A stretch of 64,000 nucleotides of DNA from Amycolatopsis vancoresmycina (GCF_000716785.1 NZ_JNYY01000004.1:248001-312000); one strand, 5' to 3'; shown: positions 7,535 through 16,804, counted from the stretch's first letter. Translations and numbers: made by a program. The notes: a model not told the origin generated them from the letters alone.

Positions 7535-8752
7535 TCAGTCCAGGAACCCGGCGATCTCCTCCGGCGTGTAGCCCAGCTCCGCGAGGACCTCCGCGGTGTG
7601 CTGGCCCAGCGTCGGCGGCGCCGACGTCGGCCGCGCCGGGGTGTCCGACGCCTTCACCGGGAAGCCCGTGCCCAGGTACGTCCCGACCGCCGGGTGCGGC
7701 AGCCGCACCACCTGCTCGCGCGCCGCCGCCCACGGGTCCGCGTAGACGTCGTCGATCTCGTTCACCGGCGCCGCCGGCACGCCCGCCGCGTCGAACGCCT
7801 TCATCCACTCCGCCGACGTGCGGGTCAGCAGCACCGGTTCGAGCAGGCTGTTGAGCTCGTCGCGGTGCGCGGCGCGAAGCGCGTTCGACGCGAACCGCGG
7901 GTCGGCGGCGATGTCGAGGCCGAGCACCCCGCAGAACGCGTGCCACAGCTTTTCGCTGCCGACCGCGATGACCAGCCAGCCGTCGGCGACGTGGTAGCCC
8001 TGGTACGGGACGATGCTCGGGTGCGCCGAGCCCATCCGGCGCGGCCGCGGCGCGTCGTAGAAGGTCGCGCCCGCGGCGTAGACGTGCCAGGCCAGCTGAC
8101 TGTCCAAAAGGGACACGTCGAGGTACTGCCCGCGGCCGGTCGTGTGCCGGGCCTGCAACGCCATCAGCACGCCGATGATCGCCCACGTCCCGGCGTTCAG
8201 GTCCGCCACCGGCAGCCCGGCCTTCGCCGGCGCGCCGCCGGGCTCGCCGGTCAGCGACATCACGCCGCCGAGGGCCTGCGCGACCAGGTCGTACCCGGCG
8301 CGGTCGCGGTAGGGGCCGGTCTGCCCGAACCCGGTGATCGACACGTGGATCAGCCGCGGGTTCAGCTCCGCCAGCTCGACGTACCCGATGCCCCACTTCT
8401 CGAGCGTCCCGGGCCGGAAGTTCTCGACGAGCACGTCGGCGCCGGTGACCAGCCGCCGCAGCGCGTCCCGCCCGCGGTCGCTCTTGAGGTCGAGCACGAT
8501 CCCGCGCTTGTTCCGGTTGGCGGCCAGGTAGTAGACGGCCTCGCCGCCGACGAACGGCGGTCCCCAGCCGCGGGTGTCGTCGCCGTGCCCCGGCGGCTCC
8601 ACCTTGATCACGTCGGCCCCCATCTCGCCCAGGTACTGCGTGCAGTACGGGCCGGCGAGGATGCGGGAGAGGTCGACGACCTTGATCCCGTCCAGGGGCC
8701 GGAATCCGTCGGCGGCAGGGGTCATCGTCGGCTCCTCGTCGGACGTGGTCAC
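7535..8752 (-). CDS. CaiB/BaiF family (class III) CoA-transferase
   Basis: This is a 405-residue class III CoA-transferase. The N-terminal Rossmann part has PLDGIKVVDLSRILAGPYCTQYLGEMGADVIKVE. The expected catalytic aspartate is D184 in LPVADLNAGTW. The later signature TTGRGQYLDVSLLDSQ is also present. It moves CoA between carboxylic acids, presumably activating the acid produced by the rest of the operon. Its ATG overlaps the stop of the GntR gene (ATGA), so translation is coupled. Confidence 0.9.
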   Translation of the reverse strand: MTTSDEEPTMTPAADGFRPLDGIKVVDLSRILAGPYCTQYLGEMGADVIKVEPPGHGDDTRGWGPPFVGGEAVYYLAANRNKRGIVLDLKSDRGRDALRRLVTGADVLVENFRPGTLEKWGIGYVELAELNPRLIHVSITGFGQTGPYRDRAGYDLVAQALGGVMSLTGEPGGAPAKAGLPVADLNAGTWAIIGVLMALQARHTTGRGQYLDVSLLDSQLAWHVYAAGATFYDAPRPRRMGSAHPSIVPYQGYHVADGWLVIAVGSEKLWHAFCGVLGLDIAADPRFASNALRAAHRDELNSLLEPVLLTRTSAEWMKAFDAAGVPAAPVNEIDDVYADPWAAAREQVVRLPHPAVGTYLGTGFPVKASDTPARPTSAPPTLGQHTAEVLAELGYTPEEIAGFLD

Positions 8753-9441
8753 GGCGCCGTTCCCCGGGCGCTGAGCTCGAGCAGCCGGGCTTCGGCGTCA
8801 CGCAGGTAGCGGTCGAGAACGGCTTCCGCGGCGTCGAACCGGCCGCCTCGCAGGTCTCGCAGGATCTCGTCGTGGCAGCCGAGGAACGGTTCGTAGAACT
8901 CCCGCGTGTTTTCGTTGAGCACGAAGAACAACCGCGTTTCGGCGAGCACCTGGCGCATCGTCGCGGAGAGGCGCTCGCTGCCGGCCAGGTCCGCGAGGGC
9001 CTGGTGGAAGTGGATGCTGGCGGTGCCGACCGACGGCCAGTCTTCGGCCTCCGCCGCCGCCTCGCCGTCCCGGAGTGCCTGCTCGACCCCGGAAAGATCC
9101 ACAGTGGACAGCTCGGCGGCGCGACGCAGGGCACCGCATTCGGTGGCGCGACGCACGACGTAGAGGTCCGCGATGTCCTCTGTGGTCAGTTCGCGCACGA
9201 ACACCCCGCGGTTGAGCTCGTGCACGGCCAGCCGTTCGTGGGCGAGCAGCTGGAACGACTCGCGCAGCGTGTTGCGCGAGACGCCGAGCGCCGCGCTGAT
9301 CACCGGCTCGGACAGCCGTTCGCCGGGCGCGAAGACGCCGTCGGTGATGTGCTGGCGCAGGATCGCCGCGACCCGCTCGGCGGTGCCACTGCGTTCGAGC
9401 AGGTGCCGCGCGCTCTCCAGCCCCGACGCATCGACGGTCAC
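8749..9441 (-). CDS. GntR family regulator, FCD subfamily
   Basis: The protein has 230 residues from GTG 9441 (VTVDASGLESARHLLERSG); an upstream frame extends to 9531 but would run into the SDR gene. The GntR winged helix is VAAILRQHITDGVFAPGERLSEPVISAALGVSRNTLRESFQLLAHERLA (about residues 18-68). The FCD ligand domain has DLYVVRRATECGALRRAAE and the histidine-rich HFHQALADLAGS and CHDEILRDL segments that normally hold a metal and carboxylate ligand. It lies inside the operon it probably controls. The best operator candidate is the palindrome at 15594-15618. Confidence 0.87.
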   Translation of the reverse strand: MTVDASGLESARHLLERSGTAERVAAILRQHITDGVFAPGERLSEPVISAALGVSRNTLRESFQLLAHERLAVHELNRGVFVRELTTEDIADLYVVRRATECGALRRAAELSTVDLSGVEQALRDGEAAAEAEDWPSVGTASIHFHQALADLAGSERLSATMRQVLAETRLFFVLNENTREFYEPFLGCHDEILRDLRGGRFDAAEAVLDRYLRDAEARLLELSARGTAP

Positions 9442-9445
9442 GGCG

Positions 9446-10231
9446 CTACCTGACGCCGAGTTCGAAATCGAGGCTGTAGCGGTTGCCCGGCATCGCACCC
9501 GCGGCCTTCGCGCCGTCGATCGGCAGCACAACGCCGTTGACGAACCGCGACTCGTCGCTCGCCAGGAACACCACCGCCTTCGCGACCTCCCACGCCTCGC
9601 CGACGCGCGCGGCGGGCGTGCTCGCGACCAGCTGGTGCTGCTTGGTCTCGAACTCCTCCGGCGAGTTCAGGGTGCTGCGCAGCATGTCGGTGTCGATCGC
9701 GCCCGGGTTCACCGTGTTGGCCCGGATGCCCTGGTGCGCGTGCGCGACGGCGATGGACTTCGTCAGCCCGACCAGCGCGTGTTTCGTGGCGTTGTACACC
9801 GGGTCGCCGGGGCGGCCCATCACGCCGCCGTTCGACGACGTCGTGATGATGCTGCCCGCCTGCTGCTCGATCATGTGCGGCAGCACCGCGCGGGTGCCGA
9901 GGAAGGCGGCCCGCACGTTCAGCGCGAAGATGTGGTCGAAGTCCGCCAGTGTCGTGTCCACAAGAGACTTGCCGAGGTGGATGCCGACGTTGTTGAACAG
10001 CACGTCGATGCGGCCGGCCTCGGCGACGACCCCGTCGACGAACGCCGCCACGGCGTCTTCGTCCGTGGCGTCCACCAGGGAATGCCGGTAGCCCTCGACC
10101 ACTTCCGCCGGTTCGCGGATGTCGGAAGCGTGGACCGTCGCCCCTTCGGCGAGGAACTCCTTCACCGTGGCGAGGCCGATCCCCCGCGCGCCGCCGAAGA
10201 CGACCGCCACCTTGCCGGCCAACCGACCCAT
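9446..10231 (-). CDS. SDR family NAD(P)-dependent oxidoreductase
   Basis: This is a 261-residue classical short-chain dehydrogenase. The cofactor motif VAVVFGGARGIGLA has the TGxxxGxG spacing with the first residues altered. NNVG follows near residue 85, then the catalytic Ser in IITTSSNGG and the Y-x-x-x-K pair in PVYNATKHALVG. The C-terminus carries SRFVNGVVLPIDGAKAAG. It reduces or oxidises an alcohol/ketone that cannot be named. It sits one base after the hydantoinase B gene and four bases before the GntR gene. Confidence 0.9.
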   Translation of the reverse strand: MGRLAGKVAVVFGGARGIGLATVKEFLAEGATVHASDIREPAEVVEGYRHSLVDATDEDAVAAFVDGVVAEAGRIDVLFNNVGIHLGKSLVDTTLADFDHIFALNVRAAFLGTRAVLPHMIEQQAGSIITTSSNGGVMGRPGDPVYNATKHALVGLTKSIAVAHAHQGIRANTVNPGAIDTDMLRSTLNSPEEFETKQHQLVASTPAARVGEAWEVAKAVVFLASDESRFVNGVVLPIDGAKAAGAMPGNRYSLDFELGVR

Positions 10232-10232
10232 G

Positions 10233-11933
10233 TCACTTCCCCGCTCTCAGTCGTGCTGTCTGCTCTTCGTCCACTGTGTAGTCCTCGGGCAGCCGGACGA
10301 GCGCGTCCGGCTGCCCCAGATACACCACCTCGACGCCGTACACCTCGCGCGCCGCTTCCCGGGAGACGTAACCCTCGACGACGTCGGCGAGCACCGCCGC
10401 CACGGGCCGTTCGAACGGCGGCCCATAACCGCCGCCGCCCGGCAGCGTGACGTCCACAACGGACCCCGCGGGCGGCGTCACCCGGCTCTTCGCGGGTAGG
10501 TCCCCGCCGCCGTGCAAGCCGAAACGGCCGACCGCACCGGGGTGCCCGCCGTCCACTCCGGACGCCGCAGCGCGCACGCGGTCGACGTTCCCGTTGACAC
10601 TCCAGGGGAAATCGCCGCGGACGGCCATCGTCGTCACCTGGCCGAGGCCGCCGCGCCACCGTCCGGGGCCGCCGGAATCGACGCGCAGTTCCCGCGAGTG
10701 CTGGACCAGCGGCGCCGTCGTTTCGATCACCTCGGTCGGCGTCGACCGCAGGCCGCTCGGGAACCCGGTCGTGCTGAGGCCGTCCTTGCCCCGGCGCGCG
10801 CCCGTGCCGCCGGTCTGGAAGACGTTCAGCATGAACCCGGGGCCGCGCCAGATGGTCATCCACAGCGCGTCGGCGCTCGGCGCGATCGCCGTCCCGGGCA
10901 ACGCGCCGATCAGCAGCGACGGCAGGAAGTGCCCGATCAGGTGCCGGGAGGCGACGGGCGCCGGCGGCAGGCAGTTGAGCACCGAACCTTCGGGCGCGGT
11001 GACGTGCACGGGCCGGAACGACCCGGCGTTGTGCGGCACTTCCGGCGAGATCGCCGCCTTGACCGCGAAGGACGCGTACGCCCGCGTGTAGTTCAGCACG
11101 ACGTTGATCCCGCGACGGCTCTGCGGCGACGAGCCCGCGAAGTCGAGGTGGATCTCGTCACCGTCCACAGTGGCCGCGACGCGCAGCACGATCTCTTCGT
11201 CGTCGAAGCCGTCGGTGGCGATTTCGTTGGTGTACGTGCCATCGGGGAGAGCCCGCAGCGCGTCCCGCAGCGCCTGCTCCGAGCGGTCCATGATCTCGGC
11301 GGCGACGTCGTCCAGCGTTTCGAGGCCGAGCTCGTCCAGCAGGCGCAGCAGGCTCGCCGCGCCGACCTCGTTGCCGGTGACCTGCGCGTACAGGTCGCCG
11401 ATGGTCTCTTCCGGCGTCCGGACGTTCGCCCGGATCAGCCGTTCGAGATCGGCGTTGACCTCGCCGGCACGCAGGAACTTGAGGATAGGCAGCCGCAGCC
11501 CCTCTTCGAAGACTTCGTGGGCCTCGGCGGAGACGAGCCGGCCACCGATGTCGGGCGCGTGGCAGCACGACGCGAACCACGCGACCAGCCGGCCGCCCCG
11601 GAACACCGGTGTCGCCACCGTGATGTCGTTGATCTGCCCGGCGGTCTGCCACGGATCGTTGGTGAGCAGCACGTCCCCGGGTTCGAGCGTCTCCGGCGGG
11701 TACGCCGCGACGAAGTGGTGCATGCCGGTGGCCATCGCGTTGATGTGCCCCGGCGTGCCGCCGACGGACTGGCCGATCATCTCGCCCCGGGAGTCGAACA
11801 CCGCGCACGCCAGGTCGAGCGATTCCCGCACGACGGCGGAGAAGGCCGTGTTGACCAGCGCGTTCTGCTGTTCGGCGAGGATCGAGTGCAGCCGGTTGCC
11901 GAACAGGCCGGCGAGGATGGGGTCGGCACTCAC
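10233..11933 (-). CDS. hyuB: Hydantoinase B/oxoprolinase family protein
   Basis: This 566-residue protein has the hydantoinase B hallmarks: LFGNRLHSILAEQQNALVNTAFS, then SVGGTPGHINAMATGMHHF, DVLLTNDPWQTAGQINDITV and the glycine-rich late part GGYGPPFERP. With HyuA it forms ATP-dependent hydantoinase, 5-oxoprolinase, acetophenone carboxylase or caprolactamase type enzymes; the sequence alone does not choose between these. The start overlaps the stop of the hyuA-like gene by 4 bases, consistent with a two-subunit complex. Confidence 0.9.
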   Translation of the reverse strand: MSADPILAGLFGNRLHSILAEQQNALVNTAFSAVVRESLDLACAVFDSRGEMIGQSVGGTPGHINAMATGMHHFVAAYPPETLEPGDVLLTNDPWQTAGQINDITVATPVFRGGRLVAWFASCCHAPDIGGRLVSAEAHEVFEEGLRLPILKFLRAGEVNADLERLIRANVRTPEETIGDLYAQVTGNEVGAASLLRLLDELGLETLDDVAAEIMDRSEQALRDALRALPDGTYTNEIATDGFDDEEIVLRVAATVDGDEIHLDFAGSSPQSRRGINVVLNYTRAYASFAVKAAISPEVPHNAGSFRPVHVTAPEGSVLNCLPPAPVASRHLIGHFLPSLLIGALPGTAIAPSADALWMTIWRGPGFMLNVFQTGGTGARRGKDGLSTTGFPSGLRSTPTEVIETTAPLVQHSRELRVDSGGPGRWRGGLGQVTTMAVRGDFPWSVNGNVDRVRAAASGVDGGHPGAVGRFGLHGGGDLPAKSRVTPPAGSVVDVTLPGGGGYGPPFERPVAAVLADVVEGYVSREAAREVYGVEVVYLGQPDALVRLPEDYTVDEEQTARLRAGK

Positions 11934-13963
11934 CCGGTCACCTCCAACGCCCCGTCGTCCCGGACCGCACAGTGCGCACCGGGCGGGACCACGACGGTGG
12001 ACTCGCGTTCCTCCACGATGGCCGGTCCGCCGACCCGGGTCCCCGGCGCGAGCCGGTACCGGTCGAACACGTCCGTGTCGACAAATCCACCAGTCGACGG
12101 GAAGTAGGCCTTGCGGGTGCCCTTCCGCGCGTCACCGCCGGACGCCTCCGCGGTCAGCCGCAGCGTGACGTCCGGCGCGGGCCCGCTCGACACGACCCGC
12201 CAGTTCAGCACCTCGACGCCGACCTCCGGCCCGGTGCGCCGGTAGAGCGCGCGGTAGGTGCGGGTGAACTCCTCGATCAGCGACCGGGGCCAGCTGCCGC
12301 CGCGGACCGGAACGCGGATCTCGTAGCCCTGGCCGGTGTAGCGCATTTCGGCGATTCGCCGGTGCGTCACCTCCGCCACCCCGGACTTGGCCAGCAGAGT
12401 CTCCCCCTCGGCCTCCATCTCGGCGAACAGCGCGTCGACCTGCGCCCACTCCAGGTCGTGCACGGCCGCGCGCGCCGAACGGACGAAGTCGAACGCCAGC
12501 GGCGCAGTCAGGAAGCCCGCGGCGCTGAGCACACCGGCGGCCGGCGGCGCGACGACGGACGGCGCGCCGAGCGCCCGCGCAACGCCGGCGCCGTGCACCG
12601 GACCCGCGCCGCCGAAGGTGTACATCGGCAGCTTCGCCGGATCGTGCCCGCGCTCGACGGCGTGCACCCGGGCGGCGTTGGCCATGTTCTCGTTGACGCT
12701 GGTGTGGATGCCCCAGGCGGCCTCTTCGACGCTCACCCCGAGCGGGCGCGCGATCTTTTCCGCCAGCACCGAGCGGGCGGCTTCGGCGTCCAGGCGCATG
12801 CCGCCGCCGAGGAAGTAGCCCGGGTCGAGGTAGCCGAGCACGAGGTCGGCGTCGGTGACCGTGGGCTCGGTGCCGCCGCGGCCGTAGCAGACCGGGCCGG
12901 GCTCGGACCCGGCCGAGTCGGGCCCGACGGTCAGCAGCCCCAGCGCGTCGATGCGGGCGATGGAGCCGCCCCCGACGCCGATCTCGATGAGGTCGGTGAC
13001 CGGTACCTGCACCGGCAGTCCCGAGCCGGGCAGCAGCCGGTACTTGCGGTCGACCTCGAACTGGTGCGTGACCAGCGGGGCGCCGCCCGCGATCAGGCAC
13101 AGCTTCGCCGTCGTGCCGCCCATGTCGAAGGCCAGCAGATCGGGCGGGCCCAGCACCGCCGCCGCCAGCGCCCCGCCCGCCGGGCCGGACTCCAGGATGC
13201 GGATCGGGTACCGCGCCGCGGTCTCGACGGTGGCCACGCCGCCGTTCGACAGCATGATGCGCGGCGCCTGCGCGATCCCGAGTTCACGCAGCCGGCGCTC
13301 GAGATCGTGCAGGTAGCGCTCGGTGAGGTCCTGTACGTAAACGTTCACTAACGTCGTCGACGCGCGCTCGTACTCGCGGATCTCCGGGACGACATCGGAC
13401 GACAACGCAACGCGCAGGCCAGGCGCGACCTCGGCGAGCAGCTCCGCGACACGCCGCTCGTGCGCGGGGTTCGTGAAGGCGTGCAGAAAGCAGACGGCGA
13501 CCGCTTCGATCCCGCGGTCCGCCAGTTCGCGGCCGAGCTTCCGCACGTACTGCTCGTCGAGCGCGGTGTGCACGGACCCGTCGGCGAGGACGCGCTCCGG
13601 GACGTCGAACCGCAGGTGCCGCGGCACCAGCGGCGCCGGCAGTTCCAGGTGCAGGTCGTACAGCTCGTACCGGTGCTCGCGGCGCAGCTCCAGGACGTCG
13701 CGGAAGCCCGCGGTGGCGAGCAGCGCCGTCCGCGAGCCCGTGCGCTCGATCAGCGCGTTGGTCACCAGGGTGGTCCCGTGGACCACCTGCGTCACGTCGG
13801 AAGCCGCGATCCCGGCGTCCGCCAACAGCGTGGCCAGTCCCTCGACCACCGCCAGCGCAGGCGCGTCGTGCGTGGTCAGGACCTTGCCGACGGCGACGAT
13901 GCCGGCCTCGTCCACCGCGCAGAGGTCGGTGAACGTGCCGCCGATGTCGACGCCGATCCTCAT
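11930..13963 (-). CDS. hyuA: Hydantoinase A/oxoprolinase family protein
   Basis: The protein has 677 residues from ATG 13963. The first residues MRIGVDIGGTFTDLCAVDE give the phosphate-1 loop of the actin-like ATPase fold. LLAFDMGGTTAKLCLIAGG is the second ATP motif, and TFGGAGPVHGAGVARALGA is near residue 450. The ATG lies in an ATGA overlap with the TPP enzyme gene, so a longer frame to 14839 is an artefact. The subunit uses ATP to activate an amide or ketone for its HyuB partner. It contains a TTA codon inside a weak copy (11 of 14 bases, 13337-13352) of the GTTAACGNNCGTTAAC motif. Confidence 0.9.
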   Translation of the reverse strand: MRIGVDIGGTFTDLCAVDEAGIVAVGKVLTTHDAPALAVVEGLATLLADAGIAASDVTQVVHGTTLVTNALIERTGSRTALLATAGFRDVLELRREHRYELYDLHLELPAPLVPRHLRFDVPERVLADGSVHTALDEQYVRKLGRELADRGIEAVAVCFLHAFTNPAHERRVAELLAEVAPGLRVALSSDVVPEIREYERASTTLVNVYVQDLTERYLHDLERRLRELGIAQAPRIMLSNGGVATVETAARYPIRILESGPAGGALAAAVLGPPDLLAFDMGGTTAKLCLIAGGAPLVTHQFEVDRKYRLLPGSGLPVQVPVTDLIEIGVGGGSIARIDALGLLTVGPDSAGSEPGPVCYGRGGTEPTVTDADLVLGYLDPGYFLGGGMRLDAEAARSVLAEKIARPLGVSVEEAAWGIHTSVNENMANAARVHAVERGHDPAKLPMYTFGGAGPVHGAGVARALGAPSVVAPPAAGVLSAAGFLTAPLAFDFVRSARAAVHDLEWAQVDALFAEMEAEGETLLAKSGVAEVTHRRIAEMRYTGQGYEIRVPVRGGSWPRSLIEEFTRTYRALYRRTGPEVGVEVLNWRVVSSGPAPDVTLRLTAEASGGDARKGTRKAYFPSTGGFVDTDVFDRYRLAPGTRVGGPAIVEERESTVVVPPGAHCAVRDDGALEVTG

Positions 13964-15582
13964 GTCCGGTACCACCGCGGCGAGGTGTTCAGCGGCGGCT
14001 TGAGCTTGGCCTTGACGACCAGCACGTTCGGCTCGTCCGACTCGACGAACTCGCCGAGCAGCCGCCGGAAGGCCCGCCCGAACCCGGAGACGCGGTCGGC
14101 GTGCACCCCGAAGGACCGGGCCAGGCCGACGAAGTCCGGGCTGTCCCAGTCGACCCCGCGGTGCGGCAGGCCCTCGCGGTCCTGGTCGTAGCGCAGCATC
14201 CCGTAGCCGCCGTCGTCGACCAGGACGACCGTGACCGGCAGCTGTTCCTGCGCGAGCGTCGCCAGATCGCCGCAGCCGTAGAGGAAACCGCCGTCCCCGG
14301 TGATGCAGATGGCGCGCCCGGTGCCGGCCGCGGCCGCGCCGAGCGACGCCGGGAAGCCGTAGCCCAGGGTGCCCCAGCCCATCGGGTAGGCGAGCTTGCG
14401 CGGCGCCCGCACCCGGTGGAAGCCGCCGACCCAGTACCCGGCGACGCACATGTCGGACACCAGCACCGCGTCCGTCGGCAGCACCTCGTCCAAAGTGGAC
14501 AGGAAGTCGTAGGCCTGCGGCTCTTCGTCCCGGATCCGCTGCCGCACCCGGCGGCCGATGCCGGCCAGCCGGAGCGTGATGTCGTCGAGGCCGGGACGCT
14601 GCTTCGGCAGCAACCGGTCGACGATCGAGCGCGCGTCCCCGACGAGCGTGAGGTCGGGGCGGTAGTTCTTGGCGGCGTCGTCGGCGTCGACGTTGACCGC
14701 GATGAGCTTCGGCGGTTTCGGCATCCGCCAGTTCTGCGTCATCAGGCCGTCGAAGTCGGTGCCGATGGCGAGCACGACGTCGGCTTCGTCCCAGAGCTCC
14801 CCGACCTCCGGCGTGTGCACCGGGTTCGGCGCCAGGCACGGGTGGTCGAGCGGGAGCAGCCCGCGGGCGGCGAACGTGGTGATCACCGGCGCGGCGAGCT
14901 TCTCCGCGAGCGCGCCGATCGCGTCGCCCGCACCCGAGCGCAGCGCGCCGCCGCCGGCCCAGATCAGCGGGTGCTGCGCGTCGGACAGCATCGCCTCGGC
15001 GCGCGCGAGGTCGGGGACGTCGACGTCGGGCTTGCGGTGCGGCGCGGGCGGGCGGCGGTGCGGCACGCTCTCGCGCAGGTAGTCGGTCGGCACGCCGAGG
15101 TAGACCGGGCCGCTCTGCGGCAGCTGCGCAAGCCGGGCGGCGCGGTGGACGGTGGTGCCGATCTGGTCGGGCGCCCGCACGGTGAAGCCGCCCTTGGTCA
15201 CCGGCGCGAACATCGCCTGCTGGTCCGAGGTCTCGTGCAGCACGCCGCGGACGACGCCGGGCCGCCGCAGCGTCGAGGGGATGTCGGTGGCGATCACCAG
15301 CACCGGGGCCGCGGACGCCATGGCCTCGCCGACCGCGCCGAGCGTGTTCGCCGCGCCCGGGCCGGTGGTGACCAGCGCGACGCCGAGCTTGCCGGTGGCG
15401 CGGGCGTAGCCGTCGGCGGCGTACCCGGCGGTCTGTTCGTGGCGGACGCCGACGAGCTTGATGCGGGTTTCACCGAGTGCCTCCCACAGTGGCAGGTTGT
15501 GCACCCCCGGCAGGCCGAAGACGATCTCCGTTCCGAGCGCTTCCAGCGCGTCCACCAGCTCCCGAGCACCACTCACAGCCAC
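13960..15582 (-). CDS. Thiamine pyrophosphate-dependent enzyme, acetolactate synthase-like
   Basis: The protein has 540 residues from GTG 15582. The N-terminal TPP pyrimidine domain has the catalytic glutamate in VGVRHEQTAGYAADGYAR. The C-terminal PP domain has the Mg/TPP motif AICITGDGGFLYGCGDLATLAQEQ. This fold covers acetolactate synthase, benzoylformate decarboxylase and related 2-oxo acid enzymes. The company of HyuA/HyuB and an aminotransferase suggests a catabolic 2-oxo acid decarboxylase or lyase rather than branched-chain synthesis, but that is inference. It is the first gene after the 25-base palindrome. Confidence 0.87.
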   Translation of the reverse strand: MAVSGARELVDALEALGTEIVFGLPGVHNLPLWEALGETRIKLVGVRHEQTAGYAADGYARATGKLGVALVTTGPGAANTLGAVGEAMASAAPVLVIATDIPSTLRRPGVVRGVLHETSDQQAMFAPVTKGGFTVRAPDQIGTTVHRAARLAQLPQSGPVYLGVPTDYLRESVPHRRPPAPHRKPDVDVPDLARAEAMLSDAQHPLIWAGGGALRSGAGDAIGALAEKLAAPVITTFAARGLLPLDHPCLAPNPVHTPEVGELWDEADVVLAIGTDFDGLMTQNWRMPKPPKLIAVNVDADDAAKNYRPDLTLVGDARSIVDRLLPKQRPGLDDITLRLAGIGRRVRQRIRDEEPQAYDFLSTLDEVLPTDAVLVSDMCVAGYWVGGFHRVRAPRKLAYPMGWGTLGYGFPASLGAAAAGTGRAICITGDGGFLYGCGDLATLAQEQLPVTVVLVDDGGYGMLRYDQDREGLPHRGVDWDSPDFVGLARSFGVHADRVSGFGRAFRRLLGEFVESDEPNVLVVKAKLKPPLNTSPRWYRT

Positions 15583-15593
15583 GGCTCGGATAC

Positions 15594-15618
15594 TGCCAGA
15601 TCGTTGAACGATCTGGCA
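15594..15618. promoter_or_regulatory. Perfect 25-base palindrome, candidate GntR operator
   Basis: The arm TGCCAGATCGTT (15594-15605), a single G, and the exact reverse complement of the arm (15607-15618) form a perfect palindrome. It starts 11 bases upstream of the TPP enzyme GTG and fills most of the 43-base gap after the FAD oxidoreductase stop. No T-run follows, so an operator fits better than a terminator. The operon's own FCD-type GntR protein is the likeliest binder. Confidence 0.65.
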
Positions 15619-15625
15619 ATCGGCC

Positions 15626-16804
15626 CTAGACGATGTGGTGTTCCACCGGTGCGGTATCGGCGCTGTCGAACCGCCGGACGTCCAGCTCGGTGATGTCCAC
15701 CGCCGGTTCGCGCCCCAGGTAAAGGTCCCGGATCAGCTCCCCGGCGGCCGGGGCCATCTGGAAGCCGTGGCCCGAGAAACCGGTCGCGTAGAAGAACCGC
15801 GACAGCAGGACGCTTTGCCCGAGGATCTGGTTGCGGTCCGGCGTCATTTCGTACAGCCCGGCCCAGGCGGTGCGGACGCCAGCGTCGAGCACGGCTGGGA
15901 TCCGGCGGCCGGCCAGCTCGGCCAGGCGGGGCAGCCACTCGCCCGGCTCGTACCCGGTGTCGAAGCCGGAGAAGCCGTCGTCCTCGCTGAACGACATCGC
16001 CAGGCCCGGTCCCTCGCGGTGGAAGTAGAACGCCGACGGCAGCTCGATGGTCAGCGGAACCGCTTCCGGCAGCCCGGGCACCGGGCCGGTGAACACGACC
16101 TGCCGCCGGTAGGGCCGCACCGGCAGGTCGAGGCCGGCGAGCTCGCCGATCCGCCCCGACCACGCGCCCGCTGCGCACACCACCGCGCCGGTCCGCACGT
16201 ACCCCGCCGTCGTGACGACACCGGTCAGCGTGTCGCCGTCGCGCTCGATCCCGGTGACCTCGACGCCGGTGCGCAGCGTCGCACCGCACGCTCGCGCCGC
16301 ACGCGCGTAGCCCTGGACAACAGCGTCCGGCGTCGCCTTCGCGTCGTCCGGCGACCACAACGCCGCGACGATCCCGTCCCGTCCTATCAGGGGCAGCAGA
16401 GCCTGCGCTTCCCCGGGATCGAGCAGGTGGCTGCGGACGCCGTACTCGCGTTGCAGCTCCGCGCAATGTCCGATTGCGGGCACGTCCGCCGGGTCGGTCA
16501 GCACGTACAGGTAGCCATCGCGCCGAAAGTCGATCTCGACGCCGAAGTCGCGTGAGAAAGCGCTGTACGCGGCGAGCCCGCGCAGTCCCAGCTCGACGTT
16601 GACGCGCGTGGTGAACGACGACCGGATGCCGCCCGCGGCCTTCGCCGTCGAGCCGCCGCCCAGCCCGCCGCGTTCCAGCAGCAGCACGTCGACACCGGCT
16701 TCGGCGAGCCGGAACGCGCAGCTGACGCCGATGACGCCGCCACCGATCACGACGCATTCGGCCATCGGTGGCAACGACGTTTCCCCGGTGCCGCGGGTGG
16801 TCAT
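15626..16804 (-). CDS. FAD-dependent oxidoreductase, D-amino acid oxidase/glycine oxidase-like
   Basis: This 392-residue protein carries the FAD-binding GxGxxG in AECVVIGGGVIGVSCAFRLAEAGVDVLLLERGG. The DAO fold follows, with TGVVTTAGYVRTGAVVCAAGAW in the middle and GFSGHGFQMAPAAGELIRDLYLG at the C-terminus. Such enzymes oxidise the amine of amino acids or N-methylated amino acids (sarcosine type). It lies immediately upstream of the TPP-Hyu operon on the same strand and probably takes part in the same amine catabolism. Within the gene (16453-16480) lies a DNA segment nearly identical to part of the GH92 gene. Confidence 0.87.
   Translation of the reverse strand: MTTRGTGETSLPPMAECVVIGGGVIGVSCAFRLAEAGVDVLLLERGGLGGGSTAKAAGGIRSSFTTRVNVELGLRGLAAYSAFSRDFGVEIDFRRDGYLYVLTDPADVPAIGHCAELQREYGVRSHLLDPGEAQALLPLIGRDGIVAALWSPDDAKATPDAVVQGYARAARACGATLRTGVEVTGIERDGDTLTGVVTTAGYVRTGAVVCAAGAWSGRIGELAGLDLPVRPYRRQVVFTGPVPGLPEAVPLTIELPSAFYFHREGPGLAMSFSEDDGFSGFDTGYEPGEWLPRLAELAGRRIPAVLDAGVRTAWAGLYEMTPDRNQILGQSVLLSRFFYATGFSGHGFQMAPAAGELIRDLYLGREPAVDITELDVRRFDSADTAPVEHHIV
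16465..16477. repeat. Dispersed repeat, copy 1 (AATGTCCGATTGC)
   Basis: AATGTCCGATTGC lies within the FAD oxidoreductase gene. Here the flanks make a perfect inverted repeat, CGCAAT-GTCCG-ATTGCG. A 27-base stretch starting at 16453 matches 48100-48126 at 26 positions. Confidence 0.6.

Noticed and set aside
11930..14839. 969-residue version of the hydantoinase A protein
   Set aside because: The added N-terminus is a shadow frame of the TPP enzyme. ATG 13963 in an ATGA overlap begins exactly at MRIGVDIGGTFTD.
6173..16804. Assignment of the operon to caprolactam breakdown
   Set aside because: HyuAB-type caprolactamase plus aminotransferase would fit, but the TPP enzyme and FAD amine oxidase do not, and no semialdehyde dehydrogenase is in this operon. 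I left the substrate open.
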